A stretch of 54,501 bases of DNA from positions 45,289 to 99,789 of the forward strand of contig NW_003133354.1 in assembly GCF_000003605.2 (NCBI RefSeq), written 5' to 3'. A program made the position numbers and the translations under genes. This stretch comes from Saccoglossus kowalevskii. Taxonomy: Eukaryota; Hemichordata; Enteropneusta; Harrimaniidae. Positions 24,101-32,408 of the stretch are shown in pieces. The stretch's first letter is position 1. Each line of letters opens with the position of its first letter. The notes beneath the pieces were generated by a model. It was given only the letters and a program-made list of their open reading frames with translations. It was not told the DNA's origin and ran no database searches.

Positions 24101-25083
24101 AACTTGTCAATATATTACATTTGGCATAATGTTTTTTTTTTGTAACAAAAATGATTTAATCAAATGCCGTAATGCTGACACTTGACATTTCTTAGGCATT
24201 TCACAACATATTATTTGGTTAAAGCATGGGTTTTTCTAGAAAAAAACTTCAAGAGGCAGCACTGCAATTTAGCATTACCACCAAGTGAGAGAGATAGGGT
24301 TTTCCCTACCAGGGTGTGGAGTGGAGTTTTTGATAATTCTAAGTTAAAATGGAGCATTATATGGCTTCCTTGATCATTGGCACCATAGTCTATTTCATTC
24401 ACAATTAACAAACTGATTGCATAAACGATAATAATAATTTGAGTGGGATAATTGCTAAACCAATAGGCTCAGTTCAGAAAAGGCAATGACTGTACATGTA
24501 TGTAATTACAGCCCAAAAAATTAGTTAGTTAGTTAGTTGAGTACCTCCTCAAGTTTACAGTGATTTATTTTTTTTATTTTTACTGACTTTGAACTTTAGT
24601 CGTGGTTTAAGTAGCACACTGGAACAAACTTGATGAATCAATCAATATGGTCAAATCCATTGGATCACGTCTCCATAAATATTCGTGATGTTTTGTATAG
24701 CGGCCACAATGTGATGCGTGAGCTTTGTGCCTTTATTTCCGTCTTTAACTTTGACATTATTTACAATGCCATTATACCGCACACCGTAATTACAAACACT
24801 GGGGATCATTGAAAAAAAAAAGATTCACTTACCAACATCATTTTTAAGTAGCTGTCTTCTCTTTCTATCAGAAAGCCACTGAAAGACGGAAAGTACACGC
24901 GATTGGTTACGAACATAACGATAATGATGTTACAGAACGACAATAAACACAAGTTGAGGTTTGGCCAGTTAGTAGTCGACGTTTTGGCGTCAACCTCGAA
25001 CACAAATGTCTACTTACATCTGGTAAAGATCTTCCAACGCTGAGATTGTAAATTTTAACGTTATTCGGATTTGATACTTGCAT
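3054..25083 (-). CDS. NOL10: NOL10, nucleolar protein 10 (complete, 18 coding exons)
   Basis: Orthologue of human NOL10 and yeast Enp2, a nucleolar WD40 protein of the SSU processome that works in 18S rRNA maturation. Coding exons in transcript order: 25083-25018, 24878-24833, 17931-17833, 15109-15032, 14050-14013, 13722-13586, 13022-12957, 12291-12145, 12051-11973, 11402-11253, 10830-10711, 9649-9523, 9194-9016, 7940-7863, 7204-7025, 5977-5745, 3447-3354, 3185-3054. All introns are GT-AG and all phases join: 2049 nt, 682 aa. Residues 1 to about 385 are the beta-propeller (for example AVGTTTGQ and [10 protein letters not shown]). Residues 385-444 carry the conserved [14 protein letters not shown] block, 479-505 the NUC153 motif (DDRF, NPDFQVD, SEEF), 531-550 an acidic stretch, and the end is a basic tail ([14 protein letters not shown]). 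The start fits the family N-terminus MQVS. Identification is by recalled homology; exon joins are read from the sequence. Confidence 0.97.
3354..3447 (-). CDS. NOL10: NOL10 exon 17
   Basis: Encodes [12 protein letters not shown] through [12 protein letters not shown], matching the vertebrate GSKQLTFTLKR signature. Acceptor tgcag|AAAAAG, donor AAG|gtatac. Confidence 0.93.
3568..4808. mobile_element. Non-autonomous element with 300-bp tandem core, in NOL10 intron 16
   Basis: The ends are inverted: AGTCCCCGTT at 3568-3577 and AACGGGGACT at 4799-4808. The core holds about three copies of a unit exactly 300 bp long (starting 3841, 4141, 4441), each beginning aaaacaaaatggc and containing a 'ggccattttgaat' phrase. 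The right end has a run of acgcacgcacgg-type sequence and a hairpin, AGTCCCCGTTTTCGGA (4774-4789) with TCCGAACGGGGACT (4795-4808). There is no transposase ORF and no clear target duplication. Diverged relatives lie at 2230-2840 and 18640-19140. Confidence 0.8.
3841..4738. repeat. 300-bp tandem repeat, 3 copies
   Basis: Copies begin at 3841, 4141 and 4441. The first two are nearly identical over their full length; the third is more diverged and slightly incomplete before the element's terminal segment. Confidence 0.92.
5115..5275. repeat. 'agaagccgca' short repeat cluster
   Basis: Four spaced copies of (at/aat)agaagccgca or acaagccgcatccc occur at about 5125, 5147, 5220 and 5257. This is probably a fragment of a small mobile element in NOL10 intron 16. 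The overlapping 61- and 68-codon ORFs are shadows of it. Confidence 0.5.
5745..5977 (-). CDS. NOL10: NOL10 exon 16 (acidic and coiled-coil region)
   Basis: Encodes [20 protein letters not shown], then a charged helical stretch ([10 protein letters not shown]) and [16 protein letters not shown], as in vertebrate NOL10. Acceptor ttaag|GAG, donor ATCAC|gtaagt. Confidence 0.94.
5978..7024. other. NOL10 intron 15, no recognised content
   Basis: AT-rich intron. The antisense 142-codon ORF at 6150-6578 shows no recognisable domain or conserved block, and has no splice-consistent homology I can see. A C-rich stretch (about 6828-6847) is simple sequence. Confidence 0.6.
7025..7204 (-). CDS. NOL10: NOL10 exon 15 (NUC153 motif)
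   Basis: Sixty codons holding the NUC153 motif: [20 protein letters not shown] then EFRMLNP, followed by a charged helix. Acceptor tttcag|AAA, donor GAG|gttagt. Confidence 0.96.
7863..7940 (-). CDS. NOL10: NOL10 exon 14
   Basis: Twenty-six codons, [20 protein letters not shown] then a lysine run (DKKKKK). Acceptor tacag|AAA, donor AAG|gtcagt. Confidence 0.93.
8020..8975. repeat. 39-bp minisatellite in NOL10 intron 13
   Basis: About 24 copies, the best ones with unit tcaatgacctgcagtaaacc followed by tgccatacactcatttcac; the right half degrades and has variable spacing. In the NOL10 direction each unit carries CAGGT twice (caggttt and caggtca), i.e. weak donor-like sequences. The 132- and 63-codon ORFs inside are products of the repeat. 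Confidence 0.95.
9016..9194 (-). CDS. NOL10: NOL10 exon 13
   Basis: Residues 385-444: [26 protein letters not shown] and a charged [13 protein letters not shown] helix. Acceptor acag|GGTT. I chose donor GAT|gtatgt because it keeps frame into exon 14 and preserves family spacing. The 39-bp minisatellite begins shortly after this donor. Confidence 0.93.
9523..9649 (-). CDS. NOL10: NOL10 exon 12
   Basis: Encodes [20 protein letters not shown] and then [18 protein letters not shown], the strongly conserved end of the propeller. Acceptor ctag|AGT, donor CTTG|gtgagt. Confidence 0.95.
9650..10710. other. NOL10 intron 11, nothing recognised
   Basis: AT-rich intron without a clear repeat, RNA gene or ORF. 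A short inverted look around 10500-10560 is only AT bias. Confidence 0.6.
10711..10830 (-). CDS. NOL10: NOL10 exon 11
   Basis: Forty codons, [20 protein letters not shown] through [13 protein letters not shown]. Acceptor tgcag|GGC, donor CCG|gtaagt. Confidence 0.95.
11253..11402 (-). CDS. NOL10: NOL10 exon 10
   Basis: Exactly 50 codons: [20 protein letters not shown] through [13 protein letters not shown], a near-identical match to the vertebrate WD40 core. Acceptor tttag|ATT, donor ACT|gtaagt. Confidence 0.96.
11885..11945. repeat. Dispersed repeat fragment (copy A)
   Basis: The segment gggtttttctagaaaaaact followed by t..aag is shared with 24226-24290 in intron 2, in the same orientation, followed by loosely similar sequence with a 'ggtaa' or 'cctacc' phrase. 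Probably two copies of one small mobile element. Confidence 0.5.
11973..12051 (-). CDS. NOL10: NOL10 exon 9
   Basis: Encodes [20 protein letters not shown] plus TGQ. Acceptor tatag|TGTG, donor CAG|gtaggt, ending in phase 0. Confidence 0.95.
12145..12291 (-). CDS. NOL10: NOL10 exon 8
   Basis: Propeller exon with the highly conserved [20 protein letters not shown] and the ALSSVTDHT segment. Acceptor ttccag|GTCA, donor ACACA|gtaaga. Confidence 0.95.
12366..12897. repeat. 29-bp minisatellite filling NOL10 intron 7
   Basis: About 18 copies of attgcactgcatggatgNaa plus tatctaaat. Each full unit contains an inverted repeat TGCAATAT-ctaa-ATATTGCA (8-bp arms, 4-base loop) when the variable base is C. 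The array takes up about 80% of the 665-bp intron between exons 7 and 8, leaving roughly 60-75 bases free at each end. Confidence 0.96.
12957..13022 (-). CDS. NOL10: NOL10 exon 7
   Basis: Encodes [20 protein letters not shown] then DSG. Acceptor tacag|TGC, donor CAGG|gtaagt. Confidence 0.95.
13586..13722 (-). CDS. NOL10: NOL10 exon 6
   Basis: Propeller exon encoding [20 protein letters not shown] and then [20 protein letters not shown], ending at YFVGA. Acceptor ttcag|GTT, donor GCAAG|gtaact. Confidence 0.95.
14013..14050 (-). CDS. NOL10: NOL10 exon 5 (38-base short exon)
   Basis: Very short exon encoding [13 protein letters not shown]; its presence is required both by frame and by family alignment (human VVTFEILSDDYSK). 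Acceptor tgcag|TTG, donor AAG|gtaggg. Confidence 0.93.
14105..14634. repeat. 52-bp minisatellite in NOL10 intron 4
   Basis: About 10 copies of aagatatcttaacatgtaca, tcagtgaaagcatgtagcag, atacattctaat. Copy-to-copy differences are few (a/g, ata/atg, one insertion of tgtaca), so the array looks young compared with the intron around it. Confidence 0.96.
15032..15109 (-). CDS. NOL10: NOL10 exon 4
   Basis: Encodes [20 protein letters not shown] then CFDSE. Acceptor acag|GAATA, donor GAAG|gtaaag. Confidence 0.95.
15110..16434. other. NOL10 intron 3, left part
   Basis: AT-rich intron. Between 16130 and 16380 there is a segment with 'accttgtctttgtactaactttgaccaaaattggtc' style wording (read in pieces), 'ggacagacacacaaacg' and 'aaaacataagtgcccca', which resembles the end of the 3568-4808 element family; it is preceded by a G run. 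The antisense ORFs at 15796-16357 show no known domain. Confidence 0.5.
16427..17754. mobile_element. Long-TIR DNA transposon interrupted by assembly gap
   Basis: Left arm 16435-16604 and right arm 17577-17746 are inverted copies of each other (about 170 bp, high identity), starting aggtatgtacgacctag at both ends. The flanks are TCTATTACC on the left and CCTATTACA on the right: an imperfect 9-base direct repeat with seven internal bases identical (CTATTAC at 16428-16434 and 17747-17753). Long TIRs plus a 9-base target duplication are typical of Mutator-like elements, but no transposase is visible because the centre is N. The right arm starts exactly at the gap edge, so the true TIR may be longer. 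Confidence 0.85.
16736..17576. other. Assembly gap (841 N)
   Basis: Unsequenced stretch inside the long-TIR element. The apparent 300-codon ORFs across it are artefacts of reading N as open. The inverted repeat arms are the likely reason the assembly failed here. Confidence 0.99.
17833..17931 (-). CDS. NOL10: NOL10 exon 3
   Basis: Encodes [15 protein letters not shown] and the first propeller strands ([11 protein letters not shown]). Acceptor gtag|ATCTT, donor ACAG|gtagta. It lies only about 90 bases from the transposon that carries the first assembly gap. Confidence 0.95.
18640..19140. mobile_element. Diverged copy of the 300-bp-repeat element family (intron 2)
   Basis: Contains 'gtatgatatcatgtgtgatg', 'aatcagtcaaggcatatcta', 'agatacaggtgc', 'aaatggctgtaattcagcca' and 'tcttgaatcagaac', in the same order as in the 3568-4808 element. 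Confidence 0.6.
19141..20860. other. NOL10 intron 2, mid part
   Basis: AT-rich. It holds a C run followed by an (AAAT)n microsatellite (19489-19545). No exon or RNA gene is recognisable; the 78-codon ORF at 19925 has no known features. Confidence 0.55.
20871..20952. repeat. Isolated 80-base hairpin (miRNA-like inverted repeat)
   Basis: Left arm 20871-20901 (AATACCTCAAAGTATGCACA then AAGACAGTACA) pairs with right arm 20922-20952 (TGTACTGTCTGAGTACATAC then TTTGAGGTATT) with about 3 mismatches over 31 bases and a 20-base loop. Size and mismatch pattern would fit a pre-miRNA, but equally a palindromic mobile-element scrap. Strand of any transcript is unknown. Confidence 0.7.
21029..22800. other. 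NOL10 intron 2, probable decayed mobile-element sequence
   Basis: Begins near an imperfect palindrome gagatggctgagccatctc (21031-21049), a kind of terminus seen in invertebrate repeats, and includes 'tggaccaagttttattgaaa' and 'tctgatgac' phrases (22461-22490) that recur loosely at 23007-23030. No coding sequence is evident. Confidence 0.35.
23325..23407. repeat. 20-bp tandem repeat, 4 copies
   Basis: Four copies of aaatatgtgataaacggcta with one or two substitutions, in NOL10 intron 2. Confidence 0.93.
24226..24290. repeat. Dispersed repeat fragment (copy B)
   Basis: Shares gggtttttctagaaaaaa and the following 'cttcaag' with copy A at 11885-11945. Confidence 0.5.
24515..24539. repeat. (TTAG)n microsatellite
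   Basis: About five tandem TTAG units. Short, in intron 2, without other structure. Confidence 0.8.
24833..24878 (-). CDS. NOL10: NOL10 exon 2
   Basis: Encodes [15 protein letters not shown] (residues 23-37), matching the conserved WLSDRK block. Acceptor ttcag|TGG, donor GTTG|gtaagt, ending in phase 1. Confidence 0.95.
25018..25083 (-). CDS. NOL10: NOL10 exon 1
   Basis: Residues 1-22, starting [17 protein letters not shown], the conserved NOL10 N-terminus. Donor GAT|gtaagt, phase 0. The start codon lies 65 bases from an ETS motif. Confidence 0.95.
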
Positions 25084-25147
25084 TGTGATGAAAGCAAAAA
25101 GACTAATACAACAGGTAATCCGATAGTGATAAACACATGGTCCGCGT

Positions 25148-25156
25148 ACCGGAAGT
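25148..25156. promoter_or_regulatory. ETS-family motif upstream of NOL10
   Basis: ACCGGAAGT, the standard GABP/ELK-type site, 65 bases upstream of the NOL10 start codon. ETS sites of this form are typical of housekeeping and ribosome-biogenesis promoters in animals. There is no TATA box in the expected place, which fits a TATA-less promoter. Function is inferred. Confidence 0.6.
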
Positions 25157-27120
25157 AAGAACTTTCAACTCTGAACTTTGACACAATTCTGTGAGAGGTC
25201 TGTGAGAGATATCTGTAAAATCAAATATAGAAGTGCTCTGAAATCATTTGCTGAAACGAACCCGAATAATCCTGATCATCCCAGAATTACAAGAACCAGG
25301 AATCAAGAACGTACTGAAAAATAAATTACCTGCAGGAAAAGGGCGACAAACTCAAAAAACAGCTGAAGATCATGAGTGGGGCCTGCCGGAGGTGTAATTT
25401 TGTGTATACATAATAATACACACGATGTTGATTGATTGACTAACACACTAGAAGTCATGTACATGAGTTGTTTATTTAGAAGTAAACTATTTGAAATTAT
25501 GGGTTAAAAAATTAGGGTCTATGGATGGCTGAGATGTTTTGTTCGCAATTTCTAGATAAATAAAAATGTACTGACCACACACCCCTAGTCAGCCACCCCT
25601 ATGATTACAATTGGTTGAACCCTCAGCGTATTGCCATATGGGATTCAAGGCTTTGTTTGTTGGATGTTGTTTATATGGAGACACAAATCCGTCGGGAGAG
25701 TGTAATTATGAAACGTTCGGGTGTTATTTTGCTATCAAAAATACACCATTGTACGCCTTGAAATATACATGAATTATTGTTTCAATTACTTCTAAAATGG
25801 TAACTGCTTCTTCAAAATTCCGTGTCACTGTAAATTCACGTGTTTTTCGGACGACGTTTTAGAAAATATGGGCCACATTCTTACACAATCAAAATACGAC
25901 TTGGAAACTAAATAATCTCGACAACCAGAAAAGCCCCACGGCGATATTGTCGTGTTACCCTCCGAGTTGCTATTTTGATTTTAGTAATCCAAGGTTGTTC
26001 AGCATCAAAAGTGGAGAAATCAGCACTTCTGTGAATCTGGACTTTCGGGAAAACGTATATGTTAGCGCATTAGCCAGTAGCAATAGTCAAAATGTGTTTT
26101 CGATTACTCGTCTTATCAGTCAACAGTATGATTTTTTTCGGTTCACTGTCAATCTGTTTTTACAGAAAAACGGTAAAATAATATACATAAAATGAAATTT
26201 AGCAGCGATTTCCATGGACCACAATGAAAACACATCTCGTCGATAAAAACCTACTAAAATATTGTAATTTTTTAATACTTCTACTAGACATCAAAAATAA
26301 CTTAGACCTTGTAAGAACACATGTCACCGTGCATAATTTTGAGATATATCCGTTTCATAGGAAACAGTGGTAAAATGTCCTAAAAAACGTGCTATTTTCA
26401 CTCTATTTTCTCCAAACAGCGTACGATCCCATATTTTTATTCCATTTTCCCTTCAAGTTGATGGATTTCTTCGTGACATGAAATATCAAATATGTAAAAA
26501 TGACAATATTTTCACTTGTGTGTAGCATTCTGCTTAACGATAAATAATTAAAAAATAAATAAATTGTGTCCAATCGCGTTGCTCAGGAACACTTTATATA
26601 AACCCGTTCCTTCCTTTTTATATAAATGATGACAGTCCAAAGGGCACAACGTGTAATTTATACGAATTTATAAAATGTTTACCGGTAGTAGCAGCTTTGT
26701 ATATTTTGTTTTTCATTTATTGTGTTTCGGCCATTAAATTATCTACTCTGCCAAAACAGTCACAATTATGTGATAATGAATTTTTATCAAAGAATGTCAA
26801 AGTTCATTGTCTTATCTCATTGGTTGTTGTTTGATAGTCCATGCCGCGTACCATATCGGATTAAAATTCATTGTACCATGCGAAGGTACAATTACGTATT
26901 ATTTTATACACTGACTCGATTTCATGAATACTAGTACGTTAATGATTTTTGTATAAAATATTCATAAACGTTTTTTTTTTATATATATATATTTCAAATG
27001 CTGGAACAAGTGACAAATCATTGGATTTGACGCAAGTGTGTCCTCCTGGGTAAAAGTATTTTATAAATTTTTGCTCATGTCTTCATAAAACGGAGTGTAT
27101 GTAAAAGTGTACATAGTTCG
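25157..27120. other. Intergenic region, NOL10-proximal half
   Basis: AT-rich sequence with no repeat array or exon I can recognise. The ORFs (25947-26195, 26722-26934) are 70-82 codons long, low in complexity, and unlike either gene in codon choice. A short (TA)n run follows a T run at about 26970-26990. Confidence 0.55.
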
Positions 27121-27320
27121 TATTCTACAAGTAAATAGTCGATCACGTGACATCGATTGTGTGACGTTATGGAACGCAAGACTCCGCCCATCTTATCAAT
27201 GATGCTATGTCACGTGACTAGGTATTTGGTAGATTACATTGTTGATGTTGCTCAGTGGCGCACAATTTGCGAACCACGCTGAAGAGCAGCAAATACGTAG
27301 GCTGCTTTTCACGTGCTATA
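27121..27320. promoter_or_regulatory. E-box / GC-box cluster, possible promoter
   Basis: Within 200 bases: TCACGTGA (27143-27150), TGACGTTA, CTCCGCCCA (27182-27190), GTCACGTGAC (27209-27218) and TCACGTGC (about 27309). This density of CpG-containing motifs is unusual in the surrounding AT-rich DNA. It lies 5 kb upstream of the receptor start codon and could serve its non-coding first exon; that link is inference. Confidence 0.35.
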
Positions 27321-27672
27321 AGCACAATTATAATATTAAAATTAGTTTTAGAATAAAGCTGTTGGATTTATTAATATTTATTATATATGCGATTTCAGAC
27401 TATCAATTAAATATCATATTCTTTTTAACAAATAAAAAAAATAACGACAGAATATCATTAAAAATGCTCGTTTATGATAAAATATCTTTCTTGGTATGAT
27501 ACATTATTTACTCGTTGTCATAGTAACTGAATTTGACATCGCGAGCTCACAATCATCGTATTCAATGAGAAACATCGATCATATACAGTACTTACTGTCG
27601 ACGACTATATAGATTACAACGCAGTTACCAAGAGTACCGGTTGCGCTTGGCAACGTAGCTGTTCAGTATTCG

Positions 27673-27916
27673 TACGTGTAACGGCTGAGTTACAAGGTAG
27701 CTGCCGAGAATTTGTTTAAAATTTACGTCTGGGTTCAACGTAGCTGTCAATAGTATATTTAACGGCTGGGTTACAAGGTAGCTGCCGAGAGTACGTGTAA
27801 CGGCTGGGTTACAAGGTAGCTGCCGAGAGTACGTGTAACGGCTGGGTTACAACATAGCTGCCGAGAGTACGTGTAACGGCTGGATTACAACGTAGCTGCC
27901 GAGTGTACCTGTAACG
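27673..27916. repeat. 36-bp minisatellite, 5-6 copies
   Basis: Unit gtaacggctgggttacaagg followed by tagctgccgagagtac. The last three copies are nearly perfect, the first two degenerate. A further weak copy may sit at 27640-27672. Confidence 0.94.
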
Positions 27917-27922
27917 GTAAGT
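27911..27922 (+). promoter_or_regulatory. Donor-like site ending the 36-bp array
   Basis: GTAACG|GTAAGT: the last repeat copy runs straight into a consensus 5' splice site at 27917. With the acceptor at 32361-32364 this could define a non-coding first exon of the receptor gene and a 4.4-kb 5' UTR intron. No transcript evidence is available from sequence alone. Confidence 0.3.
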
Positions 27923-28440
27923 TCACATTTTGTATACCGTGTTTAATCGTTCGCTTGCTGTGCTTCTAGTATATATTGTCTTACATACTGATGTGAAGCA
28001 TCTGAATTGCCCGCTATACTTAACTGTCGCACATGTTATGTAGTCATGTAACACTGATCGCATTTAGTCTCATCGGTCTCATAAACTAAGAACGTTCTGA
28101 ATGAACCGGTGAGACATTGGCGGATTGTAAACGCATATAGGCTGTCATAAGGGTTGTGATAAGGGGTTGAGCATAGGAAATAGCCGACAGGGAACACTAA
28201 TAGAAAAACACGTGCAAGTCTAAAAATATTCCATAAAATGGGAAACAATACGGCAAATTCATCATGGAATAAAAAAATACCACAAAACTGAATAAATATT
28301 TAGAGCAGTTCTTCTGCTATTGCCCATCTCCCAGAGTTTCTAATGACACACTCCCAAGTACACATGTGAAACTAAAAGTAATTTAACACCACTGTAATTT
28401 GTAATTGTTTGTGTCTTGGATCATTGGTCGTATTCAATGG

Positions 28441-28487
28441 TTTAAACACGGTCCCTCCATTCCGGGATAGAGGGACTGTGGTTTAAA
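28441..28487. mobile_element. Small hairpin element
   Basis: TTTAAACACGGTCCCTC (28441-28457) and GAGGGACTGTGGTTTAAA (28470-28487) are inverted copies around a 12-base loop, with one base of length difference. The form resembles fold-back miniature elements. Confidence 0.6.
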
Positions 28488-28791
28488 ACAAACAAAATTG
28501 AGTTAAACACTATGTGGATCATGTAATATAAGTGGGTTAGTGTACCATTACCTTCTCCCTCTTACCTTCCTCTCAATATGACAATTAAAATTTGATTACA
28601 GCCAATTTACGCGGATAGAATCGTTAATGAGAAATAGAAACATTCAAAAACTATTTTTGATTTGTTCCAAAGTCAAAGAGTAGCGTAAAGAGTCAAAGGT
28701 CACCTGGACACAAAGGTGTTTACAGTCCGCGTCTCCGGTCTATGTGTTGTCTCTCGGCAAAATATATAAACCCATTCTCTTCATTTTTATA

Positions 28792-28807
28792 AACATTATT
28801 ATATATC

Positions 28808-28867
<60 letters not shown>

Positions 28868-28883
28868 GATATATAATAATGTT
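28792..28883. repeat. Perfect 92-bp AT palindrome with (TA)n core
   Basis: Reading inwards from AACATTATTATATATCATTA at the left and its exact inverse at the right, every base pairs through to the centre at 28837/28838, and the core is pure TA. It can form a cruciform. A second TA run follows at 28884-28900. Confidence 0.95.
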
Positions 28884-28959
28884 ATATATATATATATATA
28901 TTATACTAGTATATCATTATTATAAATTCCAATAGCAGTCCAACCAGCCAAACTTTGAG

Positions 28960-31900
28960 TGCCAGTGTTGTTGAGACAAAACTAACCGACAGGACGCTGT
29001 GCTGCTTCCTGTTATTCTGTAATCTTCACTTTTTGAATTTGTTTTGTAACCGTATAACAAACATGTATATCTTTCTAGTTACTGTACTGAGTGATAATAT
29101 TTTTTTATACAAACCGCTAGTCCATCTAAGATTTCTTAATTTCATTATTGTGTCTTCAATTATTTAATTTATGAGATAATAATTAATATTTGTATGCTGG
29201 TACCTCCCATATTTGTGAAATAACAACTGTGAAAAACGTATTGAGTATGATACGAAAAAGAAGAACACTTGGAATATGTCCAATTTCAAATCCCTGACAT
29301 TATTACATGATAACAAAACAAGAGTGAACAAGTGCATGAATATTCAGTGAGGGCAATGCAGTCCTTTCAAGTGGATCTCTCAGATTTGTTCAGTTCAAAT
29401 TCCACATCCAGGTACCTACAATGGAACTCCATACAGAAATCTGAAAATGTTTACTTAGGTGATTATTTCAGCATTTGCATCAAATTTACATTTGATACAG
29501 CAATATTTGTAATTGTATCTTATCTGATTCCACGTTTTAGGTGTATTTATTACCCGCCCTTGCAGCATTTCCAAAGGGCAAGGCTATACTAGTTTCCCTG
29601 TGTTATAAAATCAGAGCAATCACAATACGAGCTTAATGTGTCAAATTACGAGAAATCAGAATATTGTAGTCAATAATGTACTAATACGACCGCCTTGATT
29701 TTTTTCAATAAGCATGATTTGTAAAATAACTACTCATTTCTGGAACGAGTGGCAAGAAATAGTACCAATGGCCTTGACCGCTCGAAATCCAAGATGGCGT
29801 TCTTTATGCTTAAACAGATATGTAATGTAGATCAAAGTGTCATAACGGGTCTTATTGAGATCAAGAGTTCATAAATTAAATTACAAATGATAGTAGTTAC
29901 AAATGAATAAAATAAATACCGTCTAAATGGCAATTCATAGCAAAGTATGTTTTATTTGACACGAATACATAATTTATGTTCAACTGAAAATAACACACGC
30001 ACAACATACACAATAAATAATCAAAATTTATAGTTTCTTAACATTTAAATATCAATACCTGTGTTGACAATCAAACCACCATTTGTACTTAGCAGATGGA
30101 AAAACAATTCTTTTTTTAGATAAAAAAAGAATATTTACACCATATATAGAATCAGAATTATTATATTGTTTTCACATTCAGTTAGTGCATGAAATTCACT
30201 GCCTACAGACTGATTAAAACACACAGTACATACTCTTTCCTCTGGAGGAAACTGGTATCTCAATTTTTCATTTGGTAATGTATGTGCTGAGATTCTAAAC
30301 TTGGTGATACCTATTCTATGATTAACATTCCTGGCTTACATATAACTCGAATTCATCTAAATAAGGCACGAAGTACGTAACTATTTTAAACATTGGTAAC
30401 AAAATCCTAAAGATGTTTCATTTTTGTTTCAGATTGAATCAAATGTAACCATGTATCATCAATTTCAGTAACATCATACGACTTGCTGATAAATGACACC
30501 TATGTATTTGATTTTTCTATTTTTGCTCTTTTCCAGAATTTATACACATTGACCAATAATGATAGGGTAACTATATTGCCTGTTTGTTTATGAACGACTT
30601 GAATGTGCATGTTCACAATACATGGGAAAGTTAGCCAATGCTTTGAACTTGACACACATATTTCCCATGTTATGCTAAACTTACATGCCAAGGTAACAGT
30701 AATTGTTTGGACTTTTTTGTACATTTCACATAGTTTTATATATTGTATTCTAATTTCTGGATCAAATTTTTCAATTTGTCTTCACATACTTTTGGTATTA
30801 ATTAATTAATAAATATACGATGTATTCCTGTTAACAGTTATGTAAGCGTTGTATGAAAATCAATAAAAACAATCAATATTGTTTATTGTAAAATACTTTA
30901 TTTTCACTTGTAATTTATATTCGAATATACTTTTTTCCTACATTTTACGAGTACATTAAACTGCTCAAAAATCAGTGGAAATATATTCCATACAAAACAC
31001 CCACAAATTATTTTCAACGAAAATTAATTCCAGCTAAAATAAAGTATTTAACAGTATATGTGGTCTATGTCATTTACGTTTATTCTCAAACTGGCAAGCA
31101 TCAATTTTATGCTAATGTAATTAGTAAAATTATTATCCATCAACACATGCAAGTTTGTGTACGGCTGTGCTCTGTCGTAACTGTGACATTAATGAACCGA
31201 TGATGCACGTCCTTCAACAACAATAATATATAATAATGCCTCAGAAAAATTATAGGTAGCATTTTCCAATCCAAGTGGTACCAAATCATGGCGTAACCTT
31301 GTGTCCGCTGAGAATCTAGATATTAAATATTTTCTCAGTATGAATACAAACTATCGATGCACTCGACCCCTGGTACAATCTTTTTTGTGCACGGCAAAGG
31401 TGAGAATAAACGTCTTGAAACAATATATGAAACATACTTTTGTGCAGAAATTATTGGCTAGAATTTGGGTGAGAACAATTCTGACTAAAGATAGTCAAGA
31501 ACAATGAAGTCATTATAACTACACATAAAAGTATGAGGTTATTACGAGGATTTGCAAGAAGACAGTACAGCAAGAATATGTTCCTCAATAAATGCTGCAA
31601 GTATAGAGTACTGATCTAGTTAATCTAAATGTCCCTTATAGAATAATTTAGCCAAATTGTAAACAATATCAATACAGTATATATGCTAGCCTCAACAACA
31701 TTGTTTGTAGTGATTGATAAAAAATGTTTGATATATTGTAACAACAAGAAAACAATTGTGATTTCAATTTTACCAACACACGCCAAAAATATCTAAATTT
31801 GATTTGAGTCCTTGTATACAAGACAATGTTTCATAACCAACGACAGACATTATTCTCCCATATACGTTTCCCTTCACCTATGACGATGTACATGAACCAA

Positions 31901-32360
31901 TGAGTTCCACGTATATCTACTTTCGAATGGTCGCAAACAAGTTTTTGTTTATTCAGCAATCACGTGACGTTATTAATGTTGACATTATAGTTATCATATT
32001 TTTTGGATAGAGTGTTGCAAGGGCTACAATAACATGTAAAAATTGTTAGTCATTATTATTATTTTATCAAGCTTTTTCTGTTTTGCCCAACGAAAGTCTA
32101 CTACATCCTTAATGATTTGTAATTGTATAATACCAAATGTGAAAATAAACGAATATATCGCAGCATTTGTCATGTCAAGTCACGTAGTGAATACAAGTAT
32201 GACAAGTATATGAAGAATATATTTATTATGACGTCATATAGTATAATTTCAATACAATATACGTCATTATTATAACAATAGTCCATAATAATGAATACCT
32301 GTAACAGTCGACATACCTTGAATAGTTCTTAATCGACCAAACAAATATTGTTTTGTAATT
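28960..32360. other. Intergenic region, receptor-proximal half
   Basis: AT-rich with no recognisable exon, RNA gene or tandem array. All ORFs are under 90 codons and show no family features. Possible TE remnants cannot be named. Confidence 0.55.
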
Positions 32361-32408
32361 TCAGATTTTCCAGTACATGAAGCTGTAAAACAAAGATCGG
32401 AGGTCAAC
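32361..32408 (+). promoter_or_regulatory. Putative 5' UTR acceptor and start context of the receptor
   Basis: ttgtaatttcag (acceptor AG at 32363-32364) precedes 44 bases of leader, then aacATGG, with A at -3 and G at +4, a favourable start context. The acceptor suggests the leader is spliced from an upstream non-coding exon. Confidence 0.45.
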
